Below, one piece after another: positions 36,074 to 45,904 of a stretch of 64,000 nucleotides of DNA. The position numbers and the translations under genes are program-made. Each line of letters opens with the position of its first letter. Within the stretch, counting starts at the first letter, position 1. Below the pieces are notes generated by a model. The model was not told the DNA's origin. It saw only the letters and a program-made list of their open reading frames with translations, and made no database searches. The stretch spans positions 1 through 64,000 of the forward strand of contig JAFRSD010000035.1 of NCBI GenBank assembly GCA_017427775.1, given 5' to 3'. The stretch is from Lachnospiraceae bacterium (GTDB taxonomy: Bacteria > Bacillota > Clostridia > Lachnospirales > Lachnospiraceae).

Positions 36074-39000
36074 ATGAATCTTTCAAAACGTTATATCCGG
36101 GATCTGTCATTGGATGAAACTTCTTACACGGACGGCTTTTTATACTATAAAAACGGTCGTGTTATCAGTGCGGAGTCGAATAAAGAGAAGACTGCGTACC
36201 GGTTTGCCGTAAAAGGAAACTATATCTACACGGTCAATGTATCCATGGACGAGAAAAGCTGCGCATTCGGCTGTAACTGCTCCGCGAATATTAATCATTC
36301 CGGGGCTTGCAAGCATGTCATCGCGTCGCTTCTTTTCTTATACCATCTGCAGCATAAGCCCCAGATGGGAGCGGAATCGGATCCGCAGGACCTTCGTTCC
36401 GCGCAGATTCTCAATTACTATACCGAACTGGAAGATTCCTTTGTTAAGAACGAGATCTGTCATGTGATTCCTTATTTTACCTATAAGGGCATGCTCCGAA
36501 GCGAAAAGGACCATGTGATTCTTCGTATTTCGATGGGAGACGAACGCCCGTATAAGGTGCAGAACGTTAAGAAGGTGCTGGAAAGCATCCGTGATAACCA
36601 GACATTTATCCTCGGCAAGGATTTTAAGTACCGCGGTACATTGACTGAGATGGACGCCACGTCGAACCGGCTGATCATGTATCTGATCGACATCCTTTCC
36701 ATGGAGGAGCAATACGGCATTACCGGCGAGGCATCGGTATTCCAGAAGAACGACATTCGCCTTAATAAGCGGCTGTTCATGAATGTGCTTCATATTATTA
36801 AGAACGAGGCATTTTCCCTGACCCTTTCGGAGAACAGAACGCTTGAAAACATCCGCTATGTCGAGGACAATCCCGTGATTTCCTTCGATATCGACGCGAT
36901 GGATGACTGCGTTGTGATCTCTTACGGTGAGAACGGGCGCGTATTCCCGTTAACGGCCGACGGAGACCTTCTCTATTACAATTCGGCGATCTACCGGCCG
37001 GACAGTACGTTTACGAGGAATTATCTGCCGATCTACAATTCGCTGTCAAAGGACAACCAGCAACTTGTATTCCGGGATGATTACGCGAAACGTTTTCTGA
37101 ACGATGTACTTCCGAGACTGAACGATACGATGAATATCGAGATTCCGGAGCATCTTCGCGAGTTTTACCTGACCTATCCGCTGAAAGCTTCGCTGTACCT
37201 TGATTATGTGCACGGCAATATCAGTGCCGAGCTTCGTTTCTCCTACGGTGAGTATACATTTAACAGTTTCTCCGATCCGGATATCCACGGCTATATTCTT
37301 GTCAGGGATAAGGAAAAGGAGAGTACAATCAAGGAAGAACTCGAAATCTTCGGATTTGAGAAGCATAACGGTTATTATCTGCTTTGCGATGACGACGCTT
37401 TGTTCAACTTCTTAAGCGGTGACCGCGGGCGCCTGCCGGAGCTTTGCGACCTGTTCTTCTCGGATTCGTTCCATTCGTTGAAGATCCGTAACGGCAAGAA
37501 GGTTTCGTACGGCGTTCATATGAATTCGGGCGAGGATTTCCTGTCGCTCGATATCAATATGGAGGATATTCCGAAGCAGGAGCTTCGTGACCTGTTAATC
37601 TCCGTACAGATGAAGAAGCCTTATTACCGTCTGAAGGACGGCGACTTCCTGCTTTTAGATTCGCCGGAGCTCGAGGATTCCCTTGAGATGATCCGTAATC
37701 TGAACGGAAACGTGCGGACCATGAAGGATTCCACGCTCGTTGTTGAGCGTAACCTGGCTGGTTACTTAAAGAATCTGTTCTCATCGGGCCGCTATAACGC
37801 CAAAGTGGACGACGCGGTCAGCGAATTTGCCGACTCGATCCAGAATCCGAAGGAGTATCCGATTCCCGAGATTATCCGCGCCGATGTGCGTCCGTACCAG
37901 AAGGTCGGCTATTACTGGATGAAGAACCTCGAAGCATACGGCATGGGCGGTATTCTTGCCGACGACATGGGTCTTGGTAAGACGCTGCAGTCGGTTATGT
38001 ACCTGGCATCGCTTCCGCAGGATTCCCTGTCCATCGTGATATGTCCTTCGTCTCTGATGTTTAACTGGAAAGACGAGATTGAGAACTTCGCGCCCGGACT
38101 TTCCTGTACCGTTATCTGCGGAATTCCCGAAGAACGGAGCAGTCTTGTCGCGCATGCGACGAACGGAATACTGATCACGTCTTATCCTTTACTGCGGAGA
38201 GACATGTCGCTTTATAAGAACCTGACATTTGCCGCCGTGATCATCGATGAGGCGCAGAATATTAAGAATTCCACTTCGCTGAACGCGATGAACGTAAAGA
38301 AACTGCAGGCGAAGACGCATTTCGCCCTGACCGGTACACCGATCGAGAATTCGCTTTCCGAAATCTGGTCGATTTTCGACTTCCTGATGCCCGGATACCT
38401 TTTCCATCATCCGAAGTTCATCACCGAATACGAGAAGCCGATCCTCAATGAGAACGAAGAAAAGCTGACGCAGCTGAACCTTCGAATCAGGCCGTTTATC
38501 CTGCGCCGTATGAAGAAAGACGTGCTCGACGAGCTGCCGGATAAGACCGAAGAGAAGATCCTGATCGAGCTCACAGAGAAGCAGAAGAAACTCTATATGG
38601 CTTATCTTGAGCATTATAAGGGCGAATTGAACCTGGATGATGACGAATTCATCCAGCGCAATCAGATTCAGATTCTGAGCGTTCTGATGCGTCTGAGACA
38701 GATCTGCTGTCATCCGGCGACATTCCTTGAGAACTACGACGGTGACAGCGCGAAGATGGATCTTCTGATCGAGCTGTTGCAGAATGCTTTGAACTCCGGG
38801 CACCGAGTGCTTGTATTCTCCCAGTTTACGTCGATGCTCGAACTGATCCGGAAGCAGTTAGATACGATGGATATTCCTTACTTCTCGCTCGAGGGCAAGA
38901 CGAAGATCGATATGCGTAACCAGGCCGTTAAGCGTTTCAACGACGGAGAGCGTTCGGTATTCCTGATCTCATTGAAGGCAGGCGGTACCGGCCTCAACCT

Positions 39001-39256
39001 GATCGGAGCGGATACCGTTATTCATATGGATCCCTGGTGGAATCCGGCTGTTGAGGAACAGGCGACAGACCGTGCTTACCGTATCGGCCAGCATAAGAAT
39101 GTGCATGTGATCAAGATTCTTTCCAAGGATACGATAGAAGAGAAGATCTACCGTCTGCAGAAGAAGAAACAGAGCCTTGCGGATTCGGTTATCGATATGA
39201 AGGCGGATCTTCTGAAGCAGCTGACAAAGGAAGAACTGATGGAAGTTTTCGCTTAA
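36074..39256 (+). CDS. SWIM zinc-finger SNF2-family DNA translocase
   Basis: The 1060-residue protein begins with a SWIM zinc finger (C67-x-C69, C79-x-H81), followed by a long SNF2-associated region (about 100-590) and a two-lobe SNF2 ATPase: Walker A DMGLGKT near 632, DEAQ near 725, and the C-terminal helicase motifs SLKAGGTGLNL and ATDRAYRIGQ. These clostridial proteins are thought to move along DNA; the cellular role is not settled. The ATG at 36074 follows AAAGGAATC. It is monocistronic between two terminators. Confidence 0.92.
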   Translation: MNLSKRYIRDLSLDETSYTDGFLYYKNGRVISAESNKEKTAYRFAVKGNYIYTVNVSMDEKSCAFGCNCSANINHSGACKHVIASLLFLYHLQHKPQMGAESDPQDLRSAQILNYYTELEDSFVKNEICHVIPYFTYKGMLRSEKDHVILRISMGDERPYKVQNVKKVLESIRDNQTFILGKDFKYRGTLTEMDATSNRLIMYLIDILSMEEQYGITGEASVFQKNDIRLNKRLFMNVLHIIKNEAFSLTLSENRTLENIRYVEDNPVISFDIDAMDDCVVISYGENGRVFPLTADGDLLYYNSAIYRPDSTFTRNYLPIYNSLSKDNQQLVFRDDYAKRFLNDVLPRLNDTMNIEIPEHLREFYLTYPLKASLYLDYVHGNISAELRFSYGEYTFNSFSDPDIHGYILVRDKEKESTIKEELEIFGFEKHNGYYLLCDDDALFNFLSGDRGRLPELCDLFFSDSFHSLKIRNGKKVSYGVHMNSGEDFLSLDINMEDIPKQELRDLLISVQMKKPYYRLKDGDFLLLDSPELEDSLEMIRNLNGNVRTMKDSTLVVERNLAGYLKNLFSSGRYNAKVDDAVSEFADSIQNPKEYPIPEIIRADVRPYQKVGYYWMKNLEAYGMGGILADDMGLGKTLQSVMYLASLPQDSLSIVICPSSLMFNWKDEIENFAPGLSCTVICGIPEERSSLVAHATNGILITSYPLLRRDMSLYKNLTFAAVIIDEAQNIKNSTSLNAMNVKKLQAKTHFALTGTPIENSLSEIWSIFDFLMPGYLFHHPKFITEYEKPILNENEEKLTQLNLRIRPFILRRMKKDVLDELPDKTEEKILIELTEKQKKLYMAYLEHYKGELNLDDDEFIQRNQIQILSVLMRLRQICCHPATFLENYDGDSAKMDLLIELLQNALNSGHRVLVFSQFTSMLELIRKQLDTMDIPYFSLEGKTKIDMRNQAVKRFNDGERSVFLISLKAGGTGLNLIGADTVIHMDPWWNPAVEEQATDRAYRIGQHKNVHVIKILSKDTIEEKIYRLQKKKQSLADSVIDMKADLLKQLTKEELMEVFA

Positions 39257-39275
39257 AAATGTTTTGTGATAGTTT

Positions 39276-39306
39276 AAAGGACCGGAGCTGATCCGGTCCT
39301 TTTTCG
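39276..39306. terminator. Terminator between convergent genes
   Basis: An 11-bp stem (39276-39286 with 39292-39302), 5-base loop and TTTTT on the plus strand. For the minus-strand gene ending at 39307 the downstream run is short, so it is stronger rightward. Confidence 0.8.
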
Positions 39307-42183
39307 TTAGTCTTCCAGATATTTTGAATAGTATCTGCGAACTACGTAATCCAAGAAGGATTCGTTTAATTCGCCGAAGGTGTTGGTCAGTACGTTCTTC
39401 ATACCGACGATCTTGTTCTCTGCATTCTCTTCAAGCGTAGCATCGTGCTTCTCGAACTGCTTCACAAAACCGGAAGTCATATTCAGAAGGAGCCAGCTGT
39501 TAAAGAGCTGTGCGAGCTGCTTGCCGCTCATCGAAACGATGAAACCGGTGGAGCGTACGAGAGAAGGATCCATAACGTTTTTAATGCCGCTCGGAATCTT
39601 ATCGATGAAGACGTTGCGGATTTCCTCGGCGTTGGTAGCACGCATATGCGTCATGTTCATCAAAGAGGAATCGGAAGTGTCTTTCTTGCCTTTCTTGTAC
39701 TTTGCGTAACTCGAAACGGTATGCGGTTTATAGAACTCGAAATCTTTTTCGTTATCGGTGTTGGGCTTGTAGTCCGGAATGAAACCTGCATAGCTGTCAA
39801 GATCGTCGTAATCCTCAAATACGATCTTGCCTTTCTTGCCCTTCTTATCGAGATTGTACTCAAGGTTGGCTTTCCGGGTCTGCTCGGATTGCTTCTGGGA
39901 AGCAGCGAGATCCATGGCTCTCTTACGCTCGGCAACCTTCTCGGTAAACTCGCGGTATGCGGTTTCCTCAGGCGTTTCCTCAACTTCCGTAGTATCCTCG
40001 TAAGAGTAGTCCGGAACGAATCCGGCATAATCATCGATATCGGAGTAGTTATCAATCTTTTTAGCAGGTCTCGGCTTGCGGGGTGCAGCAGCCTTACTGA
40101 GATCTTCGGAAGCAACATCCGGGTTTGCAACGGAACTGGATGCCTTTCCTAACTGACCGACTTCCACGTTCGTATCGAATACTTCTTCAATGATATTGGA
40201 ATCGGCGCCAACGTTGATCGCGGTATCCTGAATGTCCTTCGGACGGCCGGAGCCGAGGGAAATATCATAGTCCTCGTAATCGTATTCCTGCCCGGGAACG
40301 ACTTCGGAGATCTCAAGGTCACCTTCGTCGTATTTGTCTTCCATGTTATGAACGTCATCCAGGAAGGAATCAAGAATATCGTCGTTCTGTTCCGAGGTGG
40401 GCTTATCGTAAGCCGGCTCACTGTAAGAAGCGGTATCGCCTTTACGGTAGTTGGAGAGGAAGGTGTCAAATGCGTCGTCGTTGCCGTCTTCGTACTCGGG
40501 TTCCTCTTCATCCTTTTCGATGGAAATGACATTAGCGGCTTCTACAATATTATCGGAATCAAGTTCTTCATCCTTGATCGGCTCAACTTCCACGAAGATC
40601 GGATCGGACGCACGGTCTTCGGGCTCCTCGCCGTAATAGGAATCGGCTTCTTCGGATTCGAACTCAGGCTCGAAATCGGGTTCGGAAGAGTAGGTGTACT
40701 GATAATCATCAACAGGCTCTTCAACAGGAGCTTCCGAAGGAATATCGTATTCCGGTTCCGGAACGGAGTAGGAATCGATTGCGGGATTCTCTAATTCGGG
40801 AGCTTCGAAAATATCTTCAACAACAGGAGCGTTCTCGGAATCCTCTACAGGCTCCTTCGCGGAAGGAACGTAGGAAGGTTTCGTGTTGCGCTTGCCGAAG
40901 AAAGGATCGGCAGGCATATCGAATACGGGATCCTCACCGGGAGCAACTGAGAAACGACTGCCGTCTGCAGGTGCTTCGGGAGTCTTATCGGCACGCTTCG
41001 GAGCGGCCTGTGCCGGATTCAGGAACAGGTTCAGAAGATCGGAATGCTTGGTCTTATCGTTCGTCTTATTCAGAACGGGACCCTGCGGCCTCTGGTCGCG
41101 CTTTCCGACGGGTTTTGACTCGAACAGTGAGATAGCAGCGCTCTTGGCATCAAGCTTGGGTTCTTCCTGCTTGGGCTCGGCTACGGGCTCAGGCTTTCTT
41201 ACAGGTGCAACAGGCTTAACCGGAGCAGCGCTTTCTTCACGCTTCACGGGAGCCGTTTTAACAGGCTCTTCGCGCTTTACGGGCTCGGGACGCTTCACCG
41301 GAGGCTTCTCGAATGCTTTCAGGAGATCTTCGGAAGGCTTGTGGGTTTCCGCAGCGGGAACTCGTTCTTCGATGATAACGGAGTCATCCGGTACGAAAGG
41401 CTTATCCTCAGCGGCAGGCGTTTCCTCAACCTTTACGGGTTTAACAGGCTTCTTGATCTCTTCGAAATCAACAGCGGGCTTCTTCGGCGCGGGCTTCTCA
41501 ACAGGAGCTGCGGGCTTCTCCTCGGCTTTCTTCTCCTCGGATTTAGCAGCGGAAGCGTAGCGGTCCTTATAAGGAGCACGCTTTGGAGGCGCATCGAAAA
41601 GAGCCGCAGCGGGGTTGGTCGATGCGGTTTCGGACTTGGAAGCGGTCTTAGCGGTCGAAGCGGGCTTAACAGGTGCTTCGGGTTCCGTTTCCTTCACAGG
41701 CGTCTTCTTACGGATCGGAGGGATGTAGAAGTTAACCGGCTTCGCGGGTTCGGGAGCCTTGGCGAGGAAATCGTCAAGATCGTCATCGAAATCTTTCGCG
41801 GAAGCGGATTCCTGCAGTGCCTCTTCAACCTTGGGCTCTTCTTTTACAACAGGCTTTCTCGGCGGTTCCTTGGCCGGAAGAGCGTTATCGCCCTTCTTCT
41901 TACGGTTCTCCTGTACAAGGAATTCCGCAAACAGCTTCGGACCTTTCTTCTGTTGTTTCTTGCTGACGAAAATTTTATAGGTATCCTCATGCTGGGAGTA
42001 CTCATACGCGCATGAAACTCCTTGCTCTTTGGCATACGCTACAAACCCCTGTGCGGCTTCTTCTTTCGCAAGTGAAAACATCGGGACTTTCGCTTCATCA
42101 TCGTCAACCAAAGCCACGTTACACTCGGGGCAGAAGGTTACCGAAAGTCCGTATTCCTTTTTGCAATTCGGACAATAAGCCAT
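39307..42183 (-). CDS. Zinc-ribbon protein with long acidic low-complexity region, unknown function
   Basis: I do not recognise this 958-residue protein as a whole. It starts with a zinc ribbon (C4, C7, C18, C21), then a small domain at about 33-95 that looks like the DUF2007 fold (FVAYAKEQG...YKIFVSKK). Residues 95-705 are Pro/Glu/Lys/Ala-rich and then acidic, most likely disordered. A motif of the form D-D-Y-A-G-F-V-P-D-Y occurs twice (near 717-725 and 796-804). The last 120 residues are non-repetitive, mixed hydrophobic and probably folded. No signal peptide or membrane helix is seen, so it should be cytoplasmic. The ATG at 42183 follows GAGGAGG. The next gene upstream also starts with a zinc ribbon and has a similar promoter. 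Confidence 0.75.
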   Translation of the reverse strand: MAYCPNCKKEYGLSVTFCPECNVALVDDDEAKVPMFSLAKEEAAQGFVAYAKEQGVSCAYEYSQHEDTYKIFVSKKQQKKGPKLFAEFLVQENRKKKGDNALPAKEPPRKPVVKEEPKVEEALQESASAKDFDDDLDDFLAKAPEPAKPVNFYIPPIRKKTPVKETEPEAPVKPASTAKTASKSETASTNPAAALFDAPPKRAPYKDRYASAAKSEEKKAEEKPAAPVEKPAPKKPAVDFEEIKKPVKPVKVEETPAAEDKPFVPDDSVIIEERVPAAETHKPSEDLLKAFEKPPVKRPEPVKREEPVKTAPVKREESAAPVKPVAPVRKPEPVAEPKQEEPKLDAKSAAISLFESKPVGKRDQRPQGPVLNKTNDKTKHSDLLNLFLNPAQAAPKRADKTPEAPADGSRFSVAPGEDPVFDMPADPFFGKRNTKPSYVPSAKEPVEDSENAPVVEDIFEAPELENPAIDSYSVPEPEYDIPSEAPVEEPVDDYQYTYSSEPDFEPEFESEEADSYYGEEPEDRASDPIFVEVEPIKDEELDSDNIVEAANVISIEKDEEEPEYEDGNDDAFDTFLSNYRKGDTASYSEPAYDKPTSEQNDDILDSFLDDVHNMEDKYDEGDLEISEVVPGQEYDYEDYDISLGSGRPKDIQDTAINVGADSNIIEEVFDTNVEVGQLGKASSSVANPDVASEDLSKAAAPRKPRPAKKIDNYSDIDDYAGFVPDYSYEDTTEVEETPEETAYREFTEKVAERKRAMDLAASQKQSEQTRKANLEYNLDKKGKKGKIVFEDYDDLDSYAGFIPDYKPNTDNEKDFEFYKPHTVSSYAKYKKGKKDTSDSSLMNMTHMRATNAEEIRNVFIDKIPSGIKNVMDPSLVRSTGFIVSMSGKQLAQLFNSWLLLNMTSGFVKQFEKHDATLEENAENKIVGMKNVLTNTFGELNESFLDYVVRRYYSKYLED

Positions 42184-42248
42184 AACAAAATCCTCCTCAA
42201 ATTACTTTTACAGCATAAAGTAAACCAAACTATTTTTCATAATATGAT

Positions 42249-42277
42249 ATTATAACCAATTTTTGCACATTTTTCAA
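42249..42277 (-). promoter_or_regulatory. Promoter of the 958-residue zinc-ribbon gene
   Basis: Minus strand: TTGAAA, 17 bases, TATAAT. The recurrent TTGCATTTTCC element lies at 42288-42278, immediately upstream of the -35. Confidence 0.75.
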
Positions 42278-42306
42278 GGAAAATGCAACGGGAATTGAGA
42301 AATCCC

Positions 42307-43005
42307 TTACGTATCCGCTTCCTTGTCGGGATTCTCCAGAAAAAGGTCGACGGTATGCTCCAAAACGGAGGCCGAAAGATCCGGAAAATGCTCCGCCGTC
42401 ATGTCGCGTACACAGTCAAACCGGAGCAGAGCGGCTTCTTCCTCGGTTTCCGCGCCTTCGGAAGCCTGTTTAAGGACTTCTTCGGTCACATTTTCCTTCT
42501 GCCATGCAGCAATATCCTTAAGAAGCTGTTCCTCGCGTTCCGCCTCTTCGTTAAGCGCTTTGTTCCTCGTCATGGCATAAATTCCGTAAATGACCATAAA
42601 AAGGAATAACGCCGACATGGTTCCGAAGGAGATCCATGTCTGGAACAATTCGAAATGGATCACGTCCAGCTTACAGATCACGGCAAATACAAGCCCTGCA
42701 AGGCCGAGTACCAGAAACATGATCGCGCTCGACATGTTGTCCTTCGCTTTGAAGGAAGCGGAAGTGTAGCTGATCTCTTCCCGGCCGACAAGACGGCGCT
42801 TTACCTCGCGCGCGAGTTCCTCCTCGGTAAGGTCCTCGGGAAGATCGGCAAATTCCTCTGCAATCTGTTCGAGTTCCTCCGCATGATCATGATATTCTTC
42901 CAGTTCTTCGTTCTCTTCGGGAAGTTCTTCCACAAGCTCGGAGCCGCAATCGGCACATACCGCTATCCCCGGACGGTATTCGGTTCTGCATTTAGGACAA
43001 AACAT
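42307..43005 (-). CDS. Zinc-ribbon protein with two membrane helices, unknown function
   Basis: The 232-residue protein opens with a zinc ribbon (C3, C6, C17, C20) closely like that of the neighbouring 958-residue protein. An acidic stretch (30-65), a basic segment, two membrane helices at about 92-112 and 122-144, and a Glu-rich cytoplasmic tail follow. This arrangement keeps both ends in the cytoplasm. The gene has its own promoter and a GGAGG site before ATG 43005. A membrane partner or regulator of the larger protein is possible but not shown. Confidence 0.75.
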   Translation of the reverse strand: MFCPKCRTEYRPGIAVCADCGSELVEELPEENEELEEYHDHAEELEQIAEEFADLPEDLTEEELAREVKRRLVGREEISYTSASFKAKDNMSSAIMFLVLGLAGLVFAVICKLDVIHFELFQTWISFGTMSALFLFMVIYGIYAMTRNKALNEEAEREEQLLKDIAAWQKENVTEEVLKQASEGAETEEEAALLRFDCVRDMTAEHFPDLSASVLEHTVDLFLENPDKEADT

Positions 43006-43037
43006 GGTATTCCTCCATAAATAATACTTCAGAGTTT

Positions 43038-43066
43038 ATTATAATCGCGAAGAGGCAACCTTTCAA
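43038..43066 (-). promoter_or_regulatory. Promoter of the zinc-ribbon membrane protein gene
   Basis: Minus strand: TTGAAA, 17 bases, TATAAT, the same hexamers and spacing as the next gene. GGAAAATGCA lies about 9 bases upstream of the -35. Confidence 0.75.
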
Positions 43067-43149
43067 TTGATTTCTGCATTTTCCTGCATATCCTGTGACA
43101 GTCGGTTATCTTGCGATAAAATGCGGCCGTGTTTTGTGTATTTTCACTA

Positions 43150-43178
43150 TTGGGAAAATGCAAAGAATATGATATTCT
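43150..43178 (+). promoter_or_regulatory. Possible promoter of the radical SAM gene
   Basis: TTGGGA, 17 bases, TATTCT. The 11-mer GGAAAATGCAA overlaps the -35 and spacer. Confidence 0.45.
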
Positions 43179-43205
43179 GATAGTAGTTTTTGAAAGGATT
43201 CTTAT

Positions 43206-45125
43206 ATGATGAGAAAACTGTTTCTTTCCGATGAAGTTCTGCTTTCCGTAGAGAAGCCGGCACGTTATACGGGCGGGGAAGTCAATATGGTCGTAAAAGA
43301 CCCCGCAGCGTGCGATATCCGTTTCTGCATGTGCTTCCCCGATGTTTATGAAGTCGGGATGTCCCATCTCGGGATTCAGATTCTTTACGATATGTTTAAC
43401 CGGAGACCCGACACGTATTGCGAGCGGGTTTATTCGCCGTGGGTGGACCTTGATAAGATCATGCGGGAGAAGCATATTCCGCTTTTCTCCCTGGAAACGC
43501 AGACGCCGATCAAACAGTTTGATTTTCTCGGTATCACGCTCCAGTACGAGATGTGCTATACGAACATCCTTCAGGTGCTTGATCTGAGCGGGATTCCGCT
43601 TCGTAGCATTGACCGCGGCGAGGATGACCCGATCGTTGTCGGCGGCGGCCCCTGTTCCTATAATCCGGAGCCGATCGCGGATTTCTTCGATTTCTTCTAT
43701 ATCGGAGAAGGCGAGACGAGCTATGATGCCGTACTTGACCTTTATAAAGAAAATAAAAAGGCCGGCGGAACAAGAGCGGATTATTTGCGGAAACTGTCGC
43801 ATATCCCTGGAATGTACGTGCCGTCCCTCTATGACGTAACCTATAACGAAGACGGTACGATTGCAAGCTTCGGTCCGATCTGTGACGACGTTCCGAAAAC
43901 CGTACAGAAGATGGTCGTAACCGACCTCAGCAATACCGTTTATCCCGAGAAACCCGTTGTACCGTTCCTGCAGGTAATCCAGGACCGTGTTACGCTTGAG
44001 ATCCAGCGCGGCTGTATCCGCGGCTGCCGTTTCTGTCAGGCCGGCATGATCTACCGGCCGATCCGCGAACGTGACGTTAACTGGCTGAAGGACATGGCCG
44101 ATAAGATGCTGACGTCAACCGGACATGAGGAGATTACGCTCAGTTCCTTAAGTTCAAGCGATTATTCGTGTCTGAAAGATCTCGTATACCATTTGATCGA
44201 TACCTACGGAGACCAATATGTCAACGTGGCGCTGCCTTCGTTACGAATCGACGCATTTTCCCTTGATGTTATGAAGAAGGTGCAGGACGTCAATAAGTCG
44301 AGCATCACATTTGCCCCCGAGGCAGGAACGCAGAGGATGCGTAACGTCATCAATAAAGGGTTGACCGTTGAGGATATTTTGGGCGGCGCCGGAAAGGCTT
44401 TCCGGGGCGGCTGGAATAAGGTGAAACTGTACTTCATGCTCGGACTTCCCGGAGAACTCGATGAAGACGCGGTCGGCATCGCGGAACTTGCCGAGCAGAT
44501 CACCGAGGAATATTACCGGATTCCGAAGGAACAGAGGCACGGAAAGGTTGCCGTTACGGTCAGCACGTCGTATTTCATTCCGAAGCCCTTTACGCCGTTC
44601 CAGTGGGCAAGAATGGCGACCAAGGATGAGTTTATTTCCCATCAGAAACTGGTAAAAAGCTCCATCCAGGCCCAGCTGAACCATAAGAGTATTTCCTACC
44701 AGTGGCACGATTCCGATACGAGCGTGATGGAGGGTATCTTCGCAAGAGGCGACCGCAAGCTTTGCGATGTGATCGAAGAGGCTTATAAAGCAGGCTGTAT
44801 TTACGATGCCTGGACCGAGTATTTTAAGTTCGATGTCTGGAAAGAGATCATGGACCGCCACGGCATTACAATCGATTTCTATAATACGAGAGAGCGCGGC
44901 AAGGATGAGATCCTGCCATGGGATTTCATCGATATCGGCGTTTCGAAGAAGTTCCTGCGGCGTGAGTATGAACGTTCCCAGCGCGCGGAGATCACGCCGA
45001 ACTGCCGCAGAAAATGTTCCGGCTGCGGCGCCGCCAAATTCGGCTGCGGCGTTTGCGTGGAGCCGCGTGACGAGTTCGGTACGAGCCTTTGCTATGACGG
45101 AATGGATACGGGGGTGAACGGATGA
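43206..45125 (+). CDS. Radical SAM protein, TIGR03960 type
   Basis: The 639-residue protein has a B12-binding-like N-terminal domain (FPDVYEVGMSHLG, VVGGGPCSYNPEP), a radical SAM core with C-IRG-C-RF-C near residues 269-276 for the [4Fe-4S] cluster, and a Cys-rich tail (CRRKCSGCGAAKFGCGVC) that may bind another metal centre. This family pairs with DUF2344 proteins and sits next to RNase E/G and ribosomal genes in Clostridia; its reaction is not established. The start is ATG 43206 (a second ATG follows) after GAAAGGA. The stop overlaps the next start by 4 bases. Confidence 0.9.
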   Translation: MMRKLFLSDEVLLSVEKPARYTGGEVNMVVKDPAACDIRFCMCFPDVYEVGMSHLGIQILYDMFNRRPDTYCERVYSPWVDLDKIMREKHIPLFSLETQTPIKQFDFLGITLQYEMCYTNILQVLDLSGIPLRSIDRGEDDPIVVGGGPCSYNPEPIADFFDFFYIGEGETSYDAVLDLYKENKKAGGTRADYLRKLSHIPGMYVPSLYDVTYNEDGTIASFGPICDDVPKTVQKMVVTDLSNTVYPEKPVVPFLQVIQDRVTLEIQRGCIRGCRFCQAGMIYRPIRERDVNWLKDMADKMLTSTGHEEITLSSLSSSDYSCLKDLVYHLIDTYGDQYVNVALPSLRIDAFSLDVMKKVQDVNKSSITFAPEAGTQRMRNVINKGLTVEDILGGAGKAFRGGWNKVKLYFMLGLPGELDEDAVGIAELAEQITEEYYRIPKEQRHGKVAVTVSTSYFIPKPFTPFQWARMATKDEFISHQKLVKSSIQAQLNHKSISYQWHDSDTSVMEGIFARGDRKLCDVIEEAYKAGCIYDAWTEYFKFDVWKEIMDRHGITIDFYNTRERGKDEILPWDFIDIGVSKKFLRREYERSQRAEITPNCRRKCSGCGAAKFGCGVCVEPRDEFGTSLCYDGMDTGVNG

Positions 45126-45904
45126 GAGTCAGAGTGCGTTTTTCGAAAACCGGAAGTTCCCGTTTCTTAGGGCATCTTGATATCATGCGGTATTTCCAGA
45201 AGGCTTTCCGAAGAGCCGGACTGCCGCTCGCGTTTTCCGAGGGATACCATCCGCATCCGTTACTTTCCTTTGCGCAGCCACTTTCCCTTTCGTTCACAAG
45301 TAATGGCGAGTACTTTGACATGGAACTGACGGAGCCGGTGGAGGCAGGAGAAATTCTGACACGGCTCAATTCGGTTATGTGCGAAGATATTTCCGTGAAC
45401 CGCGTGATAATACTACCGGATTATAAGCCAAATGCGAAGAAGATCACGGGTATGGCGCTGATCACCGGCGCCGCATACGCGATTTCCCTTTCCGAAATGG
45501 CGGAGGGTATCTGTGATGCGTTTCGGAGATTTTACTCGGAGAAGTCCTATCTGATCGAAAAGGCGACCAAGACCGGCACGAGAGATTGCGACTTAAGGGC
45601 CGGCGTTCACGGGATTGCGTTTTATGACGGGGGAGTTGTTATGCCGGTAGGAAATGATGAAACTTTCCGCTATTCCGATGCTGATATGCTTGCTTCGATC
45701 GACGGAGCTAACCTTTTCGATGACAAGGCAATACTTGTATTTCTGGATGCGGGCAGCGAACAGAATATCCCTGCGGATCTCTTTTTGAAGGGCGTTATGA
45801 ATTATGCGGGCTTCACGGAGATTCCCGCACGAACCGTACACCGCATGGATCTGTTCGGTGATATTTCCGATAGAAAGGTACCTTTATGGATGATCGAATC
45901 ATAA
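45122..45904 (+). CDS. DUF2344 / TIGR03936 radical-SAM-linked protein
   Basis: The 260-residue protein begins MRVRVRFSKTGSSRFLGHLD and contains AFSEGYHPHPLLSFAQPLS, both hallmarks of DUF2344. In other genomes this domain is a separate protein or fused to the C-terminus of the radical SAM partner, which implies they work together. Start and upstream stop overlap as ATGA. Its end overlaps rng by 19 bases, so the three genes are coupled. Confidence 0.9.
   Translation: MRVRVRFSKTGSSRFLGHLDIMRYFQKAFRRAGLPLAFSEGYHPHPLLSFAQPLSLSFTSNGEYFDMELTEPVEAGEILTRLNSVMCEDISVNRVIILPDYKPNAKKITGMALITGAAYAISLSEMAEGICDAFRRFYSEKSYLIEKATKTGTRDCDLRAGVHGIAFYDGGVVMPVGNDETFRYSDADMLASIDGANLFDDKAILVFLDAGSEQNIPADLFLKGVMNYAGFTEIPARTVHRMDLFGDISDRKVPLWMIES

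Noticed and set aside
40348-42015. Several plus-strand open frames rich in Gly, Arg, Leu and Ser
   Set aside because: They mirror the acidic Pro/Glu/Lys-rich coding of the minus-strand zinc-ribbon gene and have no ribosome sites.
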